A stretch of DNA of 18,090 bases from an uncultured Collinsella sp. (GTDB lineage Bacteria; Actinomycetota; Coriobacteriia; Coriobacteriales; Coriobacteriaceae), in the NCBI GenBank assembly GCA_900544425.1, contig UQUX01000027.1:1-18090 (forward strand). Direction: 5' to 3'. The notes under the pieces are model-generated. The model was not told where the DNA came from. It was given only the letters and a program-made list of their open reading frames with translations, and did not search any database. This document shows positions 8,756-16,067 of this stretch, piece by piece. Position 1 is the stretch's first letter. Each line of letters begins with the position of its first letter. A program made the translations under genes and the position numbers.

Positions 8756-10033
8756 ATGTCCACTAAGTATGCAATCGTTGGCGGCAAGCTCATCGACGGT
8801 ACCGGCGCCGAGCCGGTCGAGAACTCCCTCGTTCTCGTCGACGACAACGGCAAGATCGAGTACGCCGGCGCCATGCAGGACCTTCCCGAGGGCGTTGAGG
8901 TCATCGACGCCGCCGGCAAGACCGTCCTTCCCGGCCTGATCGACACCCACCTGCACTTCTCGGGCAACCTGACCGACGATGACACCGATTGGGTCATGCA
9001 GCCGCTCCTCGAGAAGCAGGCCGTCGCCGTCAAGCAGGCCTACGACTGCCTCACCCACGGCCTCACCACCGTCTGCGAGATCGGCCGCTTTGGTATCCAG
9101 ATCCGTGACTGCATCGACAAGGGCGTCTTTAAGGGCCCGCGCGTTCTGGCCACCGGCCTCGGCTTCTGCCGCGTTGCCGGCCACGGTGACTCCCACCACT
9201 GCACCCAGGAGCTCAACAAAGAATCCCATCCTTGGGGTGACCAGGTCGACGGTCCTTGGGATCTGCGCAAGGCCGTCCGTCGTCGCCTGCGCGAGAACCC
9301 CGATGCCATCAAGATCTGGGCTACCGGTGGCGGCATCTGGCGCTGGGACTCCGGTCGCGACCAGCACTACTGCTCCGAGGAGATCCAGGCCGTGGTCGAA
9401 GAGGCAAAGATGGTCGGCATCCCCGTGTGGAGCCACTGCTACAACAACCACGCCGCTGCCTACGACTCCGTTCGCTTTGGCTGCGAGCAGCTGATTCACG
9501 GCTTCGATATCGATGAGCGCACCATGGACCTCATGGCCGAGCAGGGCACCTTCTTCACTCCGACGATCGCCTTCCTGCCCACCTGGTACGCCACCTATCC
9601 GCCCGTCTACGTTCCCGAGCTGCACGACAAGTACGAGGGCACCCTGGTCGAGAAGGAGCTGCAGCGCAACTACGACTGCCTGCGCGAGGCCAAGAAGCGC
9701 GGCGTCGTCATGACGATCGGCTCTGACTCCTTCTCCTTCGTCACCCCGTACGGCACCTGCTCCATCGAGGAGATGTACGAGTTCGTCGACAAGATCGGCT
9801 TCACCCCGGTCGAGACCATCACCTGTGCCACCCTCAACGGTGCCAAGATGTGCCACATCGAGGACGAGACCGGTTCCATCGAGGCCGGCAAGTGCGCCGA
9901 CCTGCTGGTCGTCAACGGTGACGTCGCCGCCGACATCCACGTGCTCAACACCGACAACATGGACGTCATCATGAAGGACGGCTGGATTGTCGAGGCTGGC
10001 ACCTTCGGCGAGGCAAACAAGTACAGCGCCTAA
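8756..10033 (+). CDS. COG1228-type metal-dependent amidohydrolase
   Basis: The 425-residue soluble protein belongs to the amidohydrolase superfamily and is probably cytoplasmic, with no signal peptide. It has the small beta domain (1-60 and C-terminal 370-425) and a TIM-barrel with a complete subtype I metal site. The ligands are His65 and His67 (DTHLH), Lys186 (AIKIWATGG, likely carboxylated), His227 (WSHCYN), His248 (LIHGFDID) and catalytic Asp324 (GSDS). It resembles the imidazolonepropionase-related and Xaa-Pro dipeptidase branch, including a substrate loop like GGGIWRWDSG..YCSEE (from about residue 191). The reaction should be hydrolysis of a C-N bond in a cyclic amide or dipeptide-like compound; the substrate is not known. 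AAGGAGG lies 4 nt before the ATG. It follows an APC permease and is closed by a terminator at 10092, so it is the last gene of a likely two-gene unit. Confidence 0.88.
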   Translation: MSTKYAIVGGKLIDGTGAEPVENSLVLVDDNGKIEYAGAMQDLPEGVEVIDAAGKTVLPGLIDTHLHFSGNLTDDDTDWVMQPLLEKQAVAVKQAYDCLTHGLTTVCEIGRFGIQIRDCIDKGVFKGPRVLATGLGFCRVAGHGDSHHCTQELNKESHPWGDQVDGPWDLRKAVRRRLRENPDAIKIWATGGGIWRWDSGRDQHYCSEEIQAVVEEAKMVGIPVWSHCYNNHAAAYDSVRFGCEQLIHGFDIDERTMDLMAEQGTFFTPTIAFLPTWYATYPPVYVPELHDKYEGTLVEKELQRNYDCLREAKKRGVVMTIGSDSFSFVTPYGTCSIEEMYEFVDKIGFTPVETITCATLNGAKMCHIEDETGSIEAGKCADLLVVNGDVAADIHVLNTDNMDVIMKDGWIVEAGTFGEANKYSA

Positions 10034-10074
10034 GCTACCGTTCATCGATGGCTTGATGTAAAACACAGTATTTG

Positions 10075-10089
10075 ATTGCATAATGCAAT
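10075..10089. promoter_or_regulatory. Palindrome ATTGCATAATGCAAT, possible operator
   Basis: A perfect inverted repeat with 7-bp arms and a single central base lies 41 bp after the amidohydrolase stop codon and 62 bp before the first kinase start. CATAAT inside it could be a -10 box, so a bound protein could block a promoter for the kinase. Another ATTGC occurs at 10116-10120. No regulator is identified. Confidence 0.4.
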
Positions 10090-10091
10090 GG

Positions 10092-10115
10092 AGAGGGTCG
10101 CTTGCGGCCCTCTTT
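10092..10115 (+). terminator. Intrinsic terminator after the amidohydrolase
   Basis: AGAGGGTCG (10092-10100) pairs with CGGCCCTCT (10105-10113) with one T-G pair and a CTTG loop, followed by a short T-run. It lies 58 bp after the amidohydrolase stop codon. It could equally act as a leader attenuator for the kinase if the kinase promoter lies upstream of it. Confidence 0.75.
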
Positions 10116-10151
10116 ATTGCTATGGGGTGCGTCAGTAAGAAGGAGATGACG

Positions 10152-11537
10152 GTGGATCTCAATAGGCTGATTCTGGGCAAGAGCTACAACTCTACCAAGG
10201 TCTTTCGTACCGCTCAGCATGTGGTTCAAGCCATCTTGCTCGGTATTGTCGTTCCGCTGCTTATCCTGCTGCTCATCTGGGATCTAACCGATAATCCCAA
10301 TCCTGTTCCGGCCGTTGTCGTCATTGCCGGCTTGGTCATGCTGTGCTTCTTCTTCTCATATGTCTTTGTCGTTCCCGACGACCTCACATCGAGCGCTACC
10401 GACCGCACGCTCGCCATCGCGTCGAAAATATTCGCCTACACGTCGCGCGGCCTTACGCCCGAAGCTGCCCTGGGCGCCTCTAAGATCATCCTGTCCGAAA
10501 CTATCGCCTCTGCCATCTGCTTTACCGACGGCAAGCAGGTGTTGGCAAGCTGGGGCGAGGACTCGGCAAAATGCCCCGCGGGCACCCCGGTGGTGCTGCG
10601 GACTACGCTCAACGTGATCAACAGCGGTGAGCAAAGCGTGTTCTCGCGCGATGCCTCGACCGAGACGGGTGGCTACTTTCCGCGCCTGCGCGCCGGTATT
10701 GTCGCACCGCTTACCGTGCGCGGGCATTGCGTGGGCACGCTCGAGCTGTATTATCCCCGTCTGAGCAGCATCGATATGCGCCAGACGGCGCTTGCCTCGG
10801 GCTTTGCCGACCTCATTTCCACGCAGCTTGCGAGCTTTGAGCTCGAGCGCCAGGACGAGCTTACGGCCCGCGTGGAGCTGCGCGCCTTGCAATCGCAGGT
10901 CGATCCTCATTTTCTATTCAATACCATCAGCACCATCGTGTCGCTCGTACGTACCGAGCCGGACAAGGCCAGGTCGCTGCTGATCGACTTTTCCAATTAC
11001 TACCGTCAGACGCTTTCTGATTCCGATACCCTCACAACGCTCGAGCACGAGGTGGAACAGGGCACTCGCTATATCAATCTTATGCAGGCTCGTTATGGCG
11101 ACGGCCGTCTGCGCGTCTCGGTCGATATCGACTTTGAGGTGCGCGATTGCATGGTGCCGCCGTTTATCTTGCAGCCGTTGCTCGAAAACTGCATCAAGCA
11201 CGCGCAGCGCGAGACCGAGCCGCTTTCTATTCATGTTAGGGCTTTCGAGACCGATGACGGTTTGGAGATCATCGTCGAGGACGACGGCATCGGTATGAGC
11301 GAAGAAGTCTGCGCGCATCTGTTTGAGCAGCATCGCCTGGAGGAGCCCGAGAGCATTACCGCCGACGGCTCCGTCAAACGAGGCTGCGGCTTGGCGCTCC
11401 TTAACGTACTTCAGCGCATCCATTTCTTTTACGGAGAAGATTCCGGCATGCGCGTGAAGTCCCAGGAGGGCGTGGGAACGCAGGTCATCGTCGAGCTGAA
11501 CGGCGAGCCGCATGAGCCCGCGCCGTTGACGGCGTAG
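10152..11537 (+). CDS. LytS-like sensor histidine kinase (first copy)
   Basis: The 461-residue membrane kinase has two hydrophobic helices (about 26-45 and 52-74). A LytS-type GAF region follows (about 80-225, with ICFTDGKQVLASWGED and GTLELYYP). The His_kinase domain (PF06580) has phospho-acceptor His253 in DPHFLFNT. The ATPase domain has an N box (LLENCIKHA, N346), a G1 box (EDDGIGM, about 377-382) and a G2-like GCGLALLN (411-418). It should autophosphorylate and pass phosphate to the response regulator 38 bp downstream. Canonical LytS has a multi-helix 5TMR-LYT sensor; here only two helices precede GAF. GTG 10152 is preferred because AAGGAG (10140-10145) lies 6 nt upstream. The in-frame ATG at 10146 is too close to that site, and ATG 10083 sits inside the palindrome and before the terminator. 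The signal is unknown. Confidence 0.9.
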   Translation: MDLNRLILGKSYNSTKVFRTAQHVVQAILLGIVVPLLILLLIWDLTDNPNPVPAVVVIAGLVMLCFFFSYVFVVPDDLTSSATDRTLAIASKIFAYTSRGLTPEAALGASKIILSETIASAICFTDGKQVLASWGEDSAKCPAGTPVVLRTTLNVINSGEQSVFSRDASTETGGYFPRLRAGIVAPLTVRGHCVGTLELYYPRLSSIDMRQTALASGFADLISTQLASFELERQDELTARVELRALQSQVDPHFLFNTISTIVSLVRTEPDKARSLLIDFSNYYRQTLSDSDTLTTLEHEVEQGTRYINLMQARYGDGRLRVSVDIDFEVRDCMVPPFILQPLLENCIKHAQRETEPLSIHVRAFETDDGLEIIVEDDGIGMSEEVCAHLFEQHRLEEPESITADGSVKRGCGLALLNVLQRIHFFYGEDSGMRVKSQEGVGTQVIVELNGEPHEPAPLTA

Positions 11538-11575
11538 CACGCGGTTGGATTGAGAGAAAAAGAGGGGAAGCACAT

Positions 11576-12310
11576 ATGTCCGAAGGCTGGAACATCTTGG
11601 TGGTTGATGACGAGCCTCCCATTAGGGCCGAGCTACGCTATCTGTTGGAAAAGGATACGCGTGTGGGTCAGATCGCCGAGGCAGGCAATGTCACCGAAGC
11701 CGTGGAGTCGATTCTGTCGAACAAGCCCGACGTGCTGTTTTTAGACATTACCATGCCCGGTCGCTCGGGAATTGAGCTTGCCGAGACACTGCAGAACCTA
11801 AAGACGCCGCCGGTGGTTGTGTTTGTGACGGCGTTTGCCGAGTATGCGGCTGATGCCTATAACCTCGATGCCGTCGATTATGTCGTCAAGCCGGTCGAGG
11901 ACGCACGCCTGTCAAAGGCACTCGACAAGATCGAGGCAGCCTTGGGTGTCCGTCGTGTTATCCACGCTCCGCGCCAGCCTTTGCGTCTGACGGTGGACCG
12001 CGGGGGCAAAAAGGTGTTCATTCCCGCCGCAGACGTCTGCTACTTTGAGGCGCGCGCCGATTTTTGCAACGCCATCTGCGCCGAGGGAACGTACCTGATC
12101 AATGAGTCGATCTCTTCGCTCGAGCGTCGCTTGGACTCCGAGGGCTTTATTCGCGTTCATCGCAGCTACCTGGTCAATTTGGAAGACGTGCACAATGTTG
12201 AGATTGGCTCCACGGGGTTGATGGAGCTCAGGCTCGACCGCGTAAACTCGACGGTACCGGTGTCCCGTCGTCGTGCCGCCGAGGTCAAGTCGCACCTGGG
12301 GCTTGCGTAA
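11576..12310 (+). CDS. LytTR-family response regulator (first copy)
   Basis: The 244-residue cytoplasmic transcription regulator has a receiver domain (about 5-120) with acidic pair Asp11/Asp12, phospho-acceptor Asp57 (FLDITMPG), Thr85 and Lys105. The LytTR DNA-binding domain spans about 134-244 and carries the typical FIRVHRSYLVN (191-201). The phosphate donor should be the kinase just upstream, with which it forms an operon. A good RBS (AGAGGGGAAG) lies 5 nt before the ATG. Targets are unknown; the adjacent phospholipase-family, transporter and glycosyltransferase genes are reasonable candidates by position. No clear terminator is seen after it. Confidence 0.93.
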   Translation: MSEGWNILVVDDEPPIRAELRYLLEKDTRVGQIAEAGNVTEAVESILSNKPDVLFLDITMPGRSGIELAETLQNLKTPPVVVFVTAFAEYAADAYNLDAVDYVVKPVEDARLSKALDKIEAALGVRRVIHAPRQPLRLTVDRGGKKVFIPAADVCYFEARADFCNAICAEGTYLINESISSLERRLDSEGFIRVHRSYLVNLEDVHNVEIGSTGLMELRLDRVNSTVPVSRRRAAEVKSHLGLA

Positions 12311-12343
12311 GAGGCTTGCGTGTCGTCGTTTACCATCGCAGGT

Positions 12344-12370
12344 TTGGCATGGGCGCGCGGTGGGCATAAT
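12344..12370 (+). promoter_or_regulatory. Candidate promoter for the phospholipase-family gene
   Basis: TTGGCA (12344-12349) and CATAAT (12365-12370) are separated by 15 bp, slightly short of the ideal 17. The -10 is preceded by TGGG, like the other candidate promoters in this window. The gene starts 33 bp beyond the -10. Confidence 0.4.
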
Positions 12371-12402
12371 GGGTGGCATCGAATGAAATCGAAAGGATCA
12401 TT

Positions 12403-13347
12403 ATGCCCGCGCTTATCACCCATCATCTGTTTGGCGAGGAAAGCATCGACCGTCTTCCGCAGGGCGTCATCACGTCCGATGAAGAGCGCATTGCCTTTAT
12501 CTTGGGCAACCAAGGCCCCGACCCGTTTTTCTTTCACATTCTGACACCGCGTGTTTCCGACTGCACGCTGCTGGCGCAGGTCATGCATCGGTCGCGCATG
12601 TCTCGCCAGTTCGCGTGCCTGCGCGACGGCGTGTCGCATCTGCTGCCGCGCGACGCCAGCTTGGGTCGTGCCTTTGCGCTGGGCCTGCTGTCTCATTACG
12701 TGCTCGACCGCAACGCCCACCCCTTTGTCTATGAGCAGCAGTTTGGCATCGTGGAGTCCGATTCAGAGCTTGAGGATTCGAGCAGTCAGGTCCATGCCGT
12801 GATCGAGAGCGACCTGGATGTACTGATGCTGCAGCTTAAACGCGATGGCGCTACGGTTGACGATTACCCGCCGGCGGGCGAGATCGTCACCACCGATCGC
12901 ATCAATCGCGTGGCCGGCGTGCTGATGAGCTATGTTGCCGGACGCGTGTACGGCATTGACATTCCGGCGGGGGAGTACGGTGCTGCCGTTGCCAATATGC
13001 AGCGACTTTACCGCGCGATTGAGCCGGCCGGCTCCGCAAAGACGCGCGCGATCTCGCTGGTTGAGGGCTTGGTGCACAACTACTCGCTGCTCGACGGCCT
13101 TGCCCATCGCGTGACGACGGAGCTGCCCGAGCGCACCGGTAACCTGGGCCATCTGACATGGAAGAATCCCTTTACCGACGAGGTCTCGAACGAGAGTTTC
13201 CCCGAGGTCTTTGATCGTGCGCTGGTCGATTACGAATGCACGGTCGCACGTTTTATCGAGACCGGCGACATGGACGCCGTGACCGGCCACATCAACTACA
13301 GCGGTCGCGTGCTCGAAGCCGATGAGGAGTTCGACCGCGAGGAATAG
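12403..13347 (+). CDS. Zinc-dependent phospholipase C-family protein
   Basis: The 314-residue protein matches the zinc-dependent phospholipase C / S1-P1 nuclease-like fold (PF00882 type) from the N-terminal MPALITHHLFGE onward. Possible metal ligands are His7/His8, Asp40 and His45 (GPDPFFFH), His98/Asp102/His106 (LLSHYVLDRNAHPF), and His131/Glu135 (HAVIESD). No signal peptide is visible, so a cytoplasmic location is more likely than secretion as in clostridial toxins. The true substrate (phospholipid or other phosphodiester) is unknown. ATG 12403 has GAAAGGA 5 nt upstream; an in-frame upstream ATG at 12373 adds 10 residues outside the family start. It follows the response regulator by 92 bp and has its own candidate promoter. 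Confidence 0.82.
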   Translation: MPALITHHLFGEESIDRLPQGVITSDEERIAFILGNQGPDPFFFHILTPRVSDCTLLAQVMHRSRMSRQFACLRDGVSHLLPRDASLGRAFALGLLSHYVLDRNAHPFVYEQQFGIVESDSELEDSSSQVHAVIESDLDVLMLQLKRDGATVDDYPPAGEIVTTDRINRVAGVLMSYVAGRVYGIDIPAGEYGAAVANMQRLYRAIEPAGSAKTRAISLVEGLVHNYSLLDGLAHRVTTELPERTGNLGHLTWKNPFTDEVSNESFPEVFDRALVDYECTVARFIETGDMDAVTGHINYSGRVLEADEEFDREE

Positions 13348-13397
13348 GGCCTGTGCGTGCCCCTTTGCCGAATCCTTACCGGTGCTTCTGGACAATT

Positions 13398-13407
13398 GGG
13401 GTACGAT
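13398..13407 (+). promoter_or_regulatory. Candidate -10 region for the UMF1 transporter
   Basis: GGGGTACGAT includes a TACGAT -10-like box 41 bp before the transporter start codon. No clear -35 lies at the usual distance. It is called because three other gene starts in the window have a similar G-run plus -10 arrangement. Confidence 0.35.
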
Positions 13408-13448
13408 GAACTAACTGCATATCGGGCAAATACGAAGGGTCCCTGTCC

Positions 13449-14708
13449 ATGAAATACACCAAGCTCGAGCGTAACTGGGTTATGTACGATGTGGGCAATT
13501 CGGCCCTCGTGCTGCTCAATACCTCGGTGGTGCCCATTTACTTTAACGCCATCAATACCGGCGCTTCCTCGGCCGACCTGGTGGTCGCCTGGGGCAATGC
13601 ACAGACGATCGCCTCGCTGGTCATCGCCATGCTCATGCCCATTCTGGGCGCACTTGCCGACTACGCCGGCAACAAGATCAAGTTCTTCTTGGGCTTTTTC
13701 CTCACGGGCCTGGTTCTTTGCCTGGCGCAGGCTATCCCAATGTCCGCTATGGCATTTTTGACCGTGTACGTGCTGTGCACCATCGGCCTTAACTCTTCTA
13801 TGACGTTCTACGACGCCATGCTGCCCGACGTTACCACCGACGAGCGCATGGACGCCGTGTCCAGCTCGGGTTATGCCTGGGGCTACATCGGTTCCACCGT
13901 GCCGTTCGTCATCTGCCTGGCGCTCATCATGGGTGGCCCCGCTCTTGGCGTCCCCACCATGCTGGCAACGCGTCTGTCTTTTATCATCACTGGTGCCTGG
14001 TGGCTCATCTTTACCCTGCCGCTCATTCGCACCTATAAGCAAAAGTACGGTCGCGAGCGCGGTCCCGAGGACACTATCGGCCACATCGTGGGCGGTGTGT
14101 TCTCCGAGGTCGGACACACCATGCGCGAGATCGCCCACAACAAGACCGTGCTGGTCTACATGATCGCGTTCTTCTTCTATATCGACGGTGTGCACACGGT
14201 CATTTCCATGGCCACCAGTTACGGATCGGCCTTGGGCATCGATTCGACGCAGCTGGTGCTTGCGCTGCTCGTTACGCAGTTCGTGGCCTTTCCGTCCGCC
14301 ATCATCTACGGTAAGCTCGCCGGACGCGTGGGCACGCTCAACATGATTCTGGTTGCGGTCGCCGCCTACATGGGCATTGTGCTGTTCGCCGCGTTCTTCC
14401 TAAAGACTGCCTTTGAATTCTGGGTGCTTGCCATTATGGTCGGCCTGTTCCAGGGCGGCGTGCAGGCGCTCAGCCGTAGCTACTTTGGCCGCATTATCCC
14501 CAAGGAAAAGTCCAACGAGTACTACGGCTTCTTTGACATCTTTGGTCGTTATGCAAGCGTTATGGGCACCTTCCTGGTGTCGGTCGTCACCTCGCTGACC
14601 GGCAACCCGTCGCTGGGCGTCCTTTCCATTGGTGTGCTGCTGATCGTTGGCTTTATGCTGCTGGTCCGCCTGTCCCGCATGACTCGGGCGGCAGAGCATG
14701 CCGCATAG
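13449..14708 (+). CDS. UMF1/Atg22-like MFS transporter
   Basis: The 419-residue membrane protein has about 12 hydrophobic helices and no signal peptide. The N terminus has WVMYDVGNSA (from residue 10), the mark of the UMF1 family related to yeast Atg22 (PF11700 type). A central cytoplasmic loop lies around residues 195-230 (TYKQKYGRERGPEDT). The C-terminal half has the conserved GGVQALSRSYFGRIIP (about 337-352). Atg22 exports amino acids from the yeast vacuole; the substrates of bacterial members are mostly unknown, so the direction and cargo here are not assigned. GAAGGG lies 9 nt before the ATG. It is 101 bp after the phospholipase-family gene, with a candidate promoter between. Confidence 0.9.
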   Translation: MKYTKLERNWVMYDVGNSALVLLNTSVVPIYFNAINTGASSADLVVAWGNAQTIASLVIAMLMPILGALADYAGNKIKFFLGFFLTGLVLCLAQAIPMSAMAFLTVYVLCTIGLNSSMTFYDAMLPDVTTDERMDAVSSSGYAWGYIGSTVPFVICLALIMGGPALGVPTMLATRLSFIITGAWWLIFTLPLIRTYKQKYGRERGPEDTIGHIVGGVFSEVGHTMREIAHNKTVLVYMIAFFFYIDGVHTVISMATSYGSALGIDSTQLVLALLVTQFVAFPSAIIYGKLAGRVGTLNMILVAVAAYMGIVLFAAFFLKTAFEFWVLAIMVGLFQGGVQALSRSYFGRIIPKEKSNEYYGFFDIFGRYASVMGTFLVSVVTSLTGNPSLGVLSIGVLLIVGFMLLVRLSRMTRAAEHAA

Positions 14709-14755
14709 GAGCGAGCGGCTATTGTGCCTGTCCACGGTACTCTTTTGGGGTTATC

Positions 14756-14785
14756 CGCAATAAACATTGCGACTTGCGAGCAATG
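14756..14785. repeat. Alternating GCAAT/ATTGC motifs upstream of the glycosyltransferase
   Basis: CGCAAT (14756-14761) pairs with ATTGCG (14766-14771) around AAAC. The overlapping CATTGC (14765-14770) also pairs with GCAATG (14780-14785), so the two hairpins exclude each other. The same ATTGC/GCAAT words occur at 10075-10120 before the first kinase. They may be protein binding sites or the weak end of the transporter transcript. Confidence 0.35.
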
Positions 14786-14796
14786 ATTTGCCCAAG

Positions 14797-14806
14797 TGGG
14801 TATGAT
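14797..14806 (+). promoter_or_regulatory. Candidate -10 region for glycosyltransferase-kinase unit
   Basis: TATGAT (14801-14806) is a good -10 box preceded by TGGG. No strong -35 is seen at 17 bp; TTGCGA at 14774-14779 is 21 bp away. The predicted start of transcription lies just before a terminator-like hairpin. Confidence 0.4.
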
Positions 14807-14822
14807 GGAATCAGCTAGGTCG

Positions 14823-14858
14823 CGGGGCGTCGCCTGTGTTTGGCGGCGTCCCGTTTTT
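14823..14858 (+). terminator. Intrinsic terminator in front of the glycosyltransferase
   Basis: A 12-bp stem pairs 14823-14834 with 14842-14853, with two G-T pairs and a 7-nt loop. Five Ts follow (14854-14858). It lies 115 bp after the transporter stop codon and 22 bp before the glycosyltransferase start, downstream of the likely -10 box. It could end the transporter transcript or act as an attenuator in the glycosyltransferase leader. Confidence 0.8.
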
Positions 14859-14879
14859 GTGTTGCAGGGAGGGTTAGGC

Positions 14880-16067
14880 ATGAACGCCACAGTCGTGATT
14901 CCAACGTATTGGGCGGGCGATGACGCTCGCGCAAACGCCCCTGGCACCTATGACCATTCGACCCGACTCAACGCCGACAATCCCGAACTCGACCGCTGCC
15001 TGGCCTCGCTTGAGCAGGTACGTGACATCCCGCGCATCATCCTTTTGGTGGTCTGTCCCGTTTCTGCCACAGCCGATGTGTCGCTGCGCGTGCACGAGAT
15101 TGTCGATGCGCATCCCACGCTCAAGGTCACCGTTGTCACCAACACCCAGGCCTCGCATATCGCAGACCGGGTTGCTCAGATCGCGCCCAAGGGTTCGGGC
15201 GAGTGCGTGAGCCTGCGAGGCTACGGTGCCATCCGCAATATGGGGCTAGCCTGTGCCGCTGTGCTGGGGCATGACGCGGTTATCTTTTTGGATGACGATG
15301 AGACTGTCATCGACGCCGACTTTATGAAGCGCGCGACCTATGCGTTGGGGCAGCAGACGCGTCAGGGCTTGCCGATCTTGGTCAAGAGCGGCTATTTCTA
15401 CGATCGCGACGGCTCGCCGCTGGCTCCCACGGACAAGGCGGGCATCTGCCATCGTTGGTGGACCAAGCGCATCGAGTTCAACCGTTGGATGAAAAAGGCG
15501 CTCTCGGGCACCCGCATCTCGCGCTCCAACTACGTGTGCGGCGGCCTGATGGCCCTGCACGCCCGCGCCTTTACGCGTGTGGCCTTTGACCCGTTTATCA
15601 CCCGCGGCGAGGACTTGGATTACCTCTTTAACATGCGCATGTTTGGCTACGACGTGTGGTTCGATAACGAGTGGACCGTGCGCCATCTGCCCCCGGAGTC
15701 CGAAAAGCGCTCACCGCGCTTTATGCAGGATGTATACCGTTGGTACTACGAACGGGCCAAGTTGACATTCGCCGCGCATCAAAAGGAGCTCATTCCCGTT
15801 ACGGCGGCATCGCTCATGCCCTACCCGGGCCCGTGGATTTCGCGCGAGCTCGACGACCGTGTGCGCAAGACCGCTATGGTCCGCAGCGTGTTTACCCGCG
15901 AGCATGAGGGCTACCTGCGCATCTGGCGCCATGGTATCGGCGAGGCAAAGGCCTATGCGCGCCAAAACGCTGCAAGCTACCTGCGTTTCCAGAGCTTTTG
16001 GCCCAAGATCATGGACGGGCTTTGGCGTGACGCACAACTGATCAGTATCCTGGAGGGGGCCGAATGA
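14880..16067 (+). CDS. GT-A-type glycosyltransferase
   Basis: The 395-residue protein starts with the typical family 2-like segment MNATVVIPTYW. The nucleotide-sugar site includes RGYGAIRNMG (113-122) and a DxD-type motif FLDDDE (136-141). Further acceptor-side residues are NYVCGGLMALH (217-227) and TRGEDLDYLF (241-250, likely catalytic Glu/Asp), followed by VRHLPPES. No membrane helix is evident, so it should act in the cytoplasm or at the inner membrane face. Donor sugar and acceptor are unknown. ATG 14880 has GGGAGG 7 nt upstream and fits the family start; an in-frame ATG at 14796 lies at the candidate promoter. Its TGA (16065-16067) overlaps the next kinase's ATG (16064), so the two are translationally coupled. 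Its product may relate to what the kinase controls. Confidence 0.85.
   Translation: MNATVVIPTYWAGDDARANAPGTYDHSTRLNADNPELDRCLASLEQVRDIPRIILLVVCPVSATADVSLRVHEIVDAHPTLKVTVVTNTQASHIADRVAQIAPKGSGECVSLRGYGAIRNMGLACAAVLGHDAVIFLDDDETVIDADFMKRATYALGQQTRQGLPILVKSGYFYDRDGSPLAPTDKAGICHRWWTKRIEFNRWMKKALSGTRISRSNYVCGGLMALHARAFTRVAFDPFITRGEDLDYLFNMRMFGYDVWFDNEWTVRHLPPESEKRSPRFMQDVYRWYYERAKLTFAAHQKELIPVTAASLMPYPGPWISRELDDRVRKTAMVRSVFTREHEGYLRIWRHGIGEAKAYARQNAASYLRFQSFWPKIMDGLWRDAQLISILEGAE

Noticed and set aside
10083..10151. Longer kinase start at ATG 10083
   Set aside because: It would put the start codon inside the palindrome with the terminator hairpin in the coding region and has no RBS; GTG 10152 has AAGGAG at proper spacing.
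8708..10180. A 490-codon minus-strand open frame opposite the amidohydrolase
   Set aside because: Antisense shadow with Val/Gly/Asp/Leu-rich low-complexity sequence; the plus strand has all catalytic residues of an amidohydrolase.
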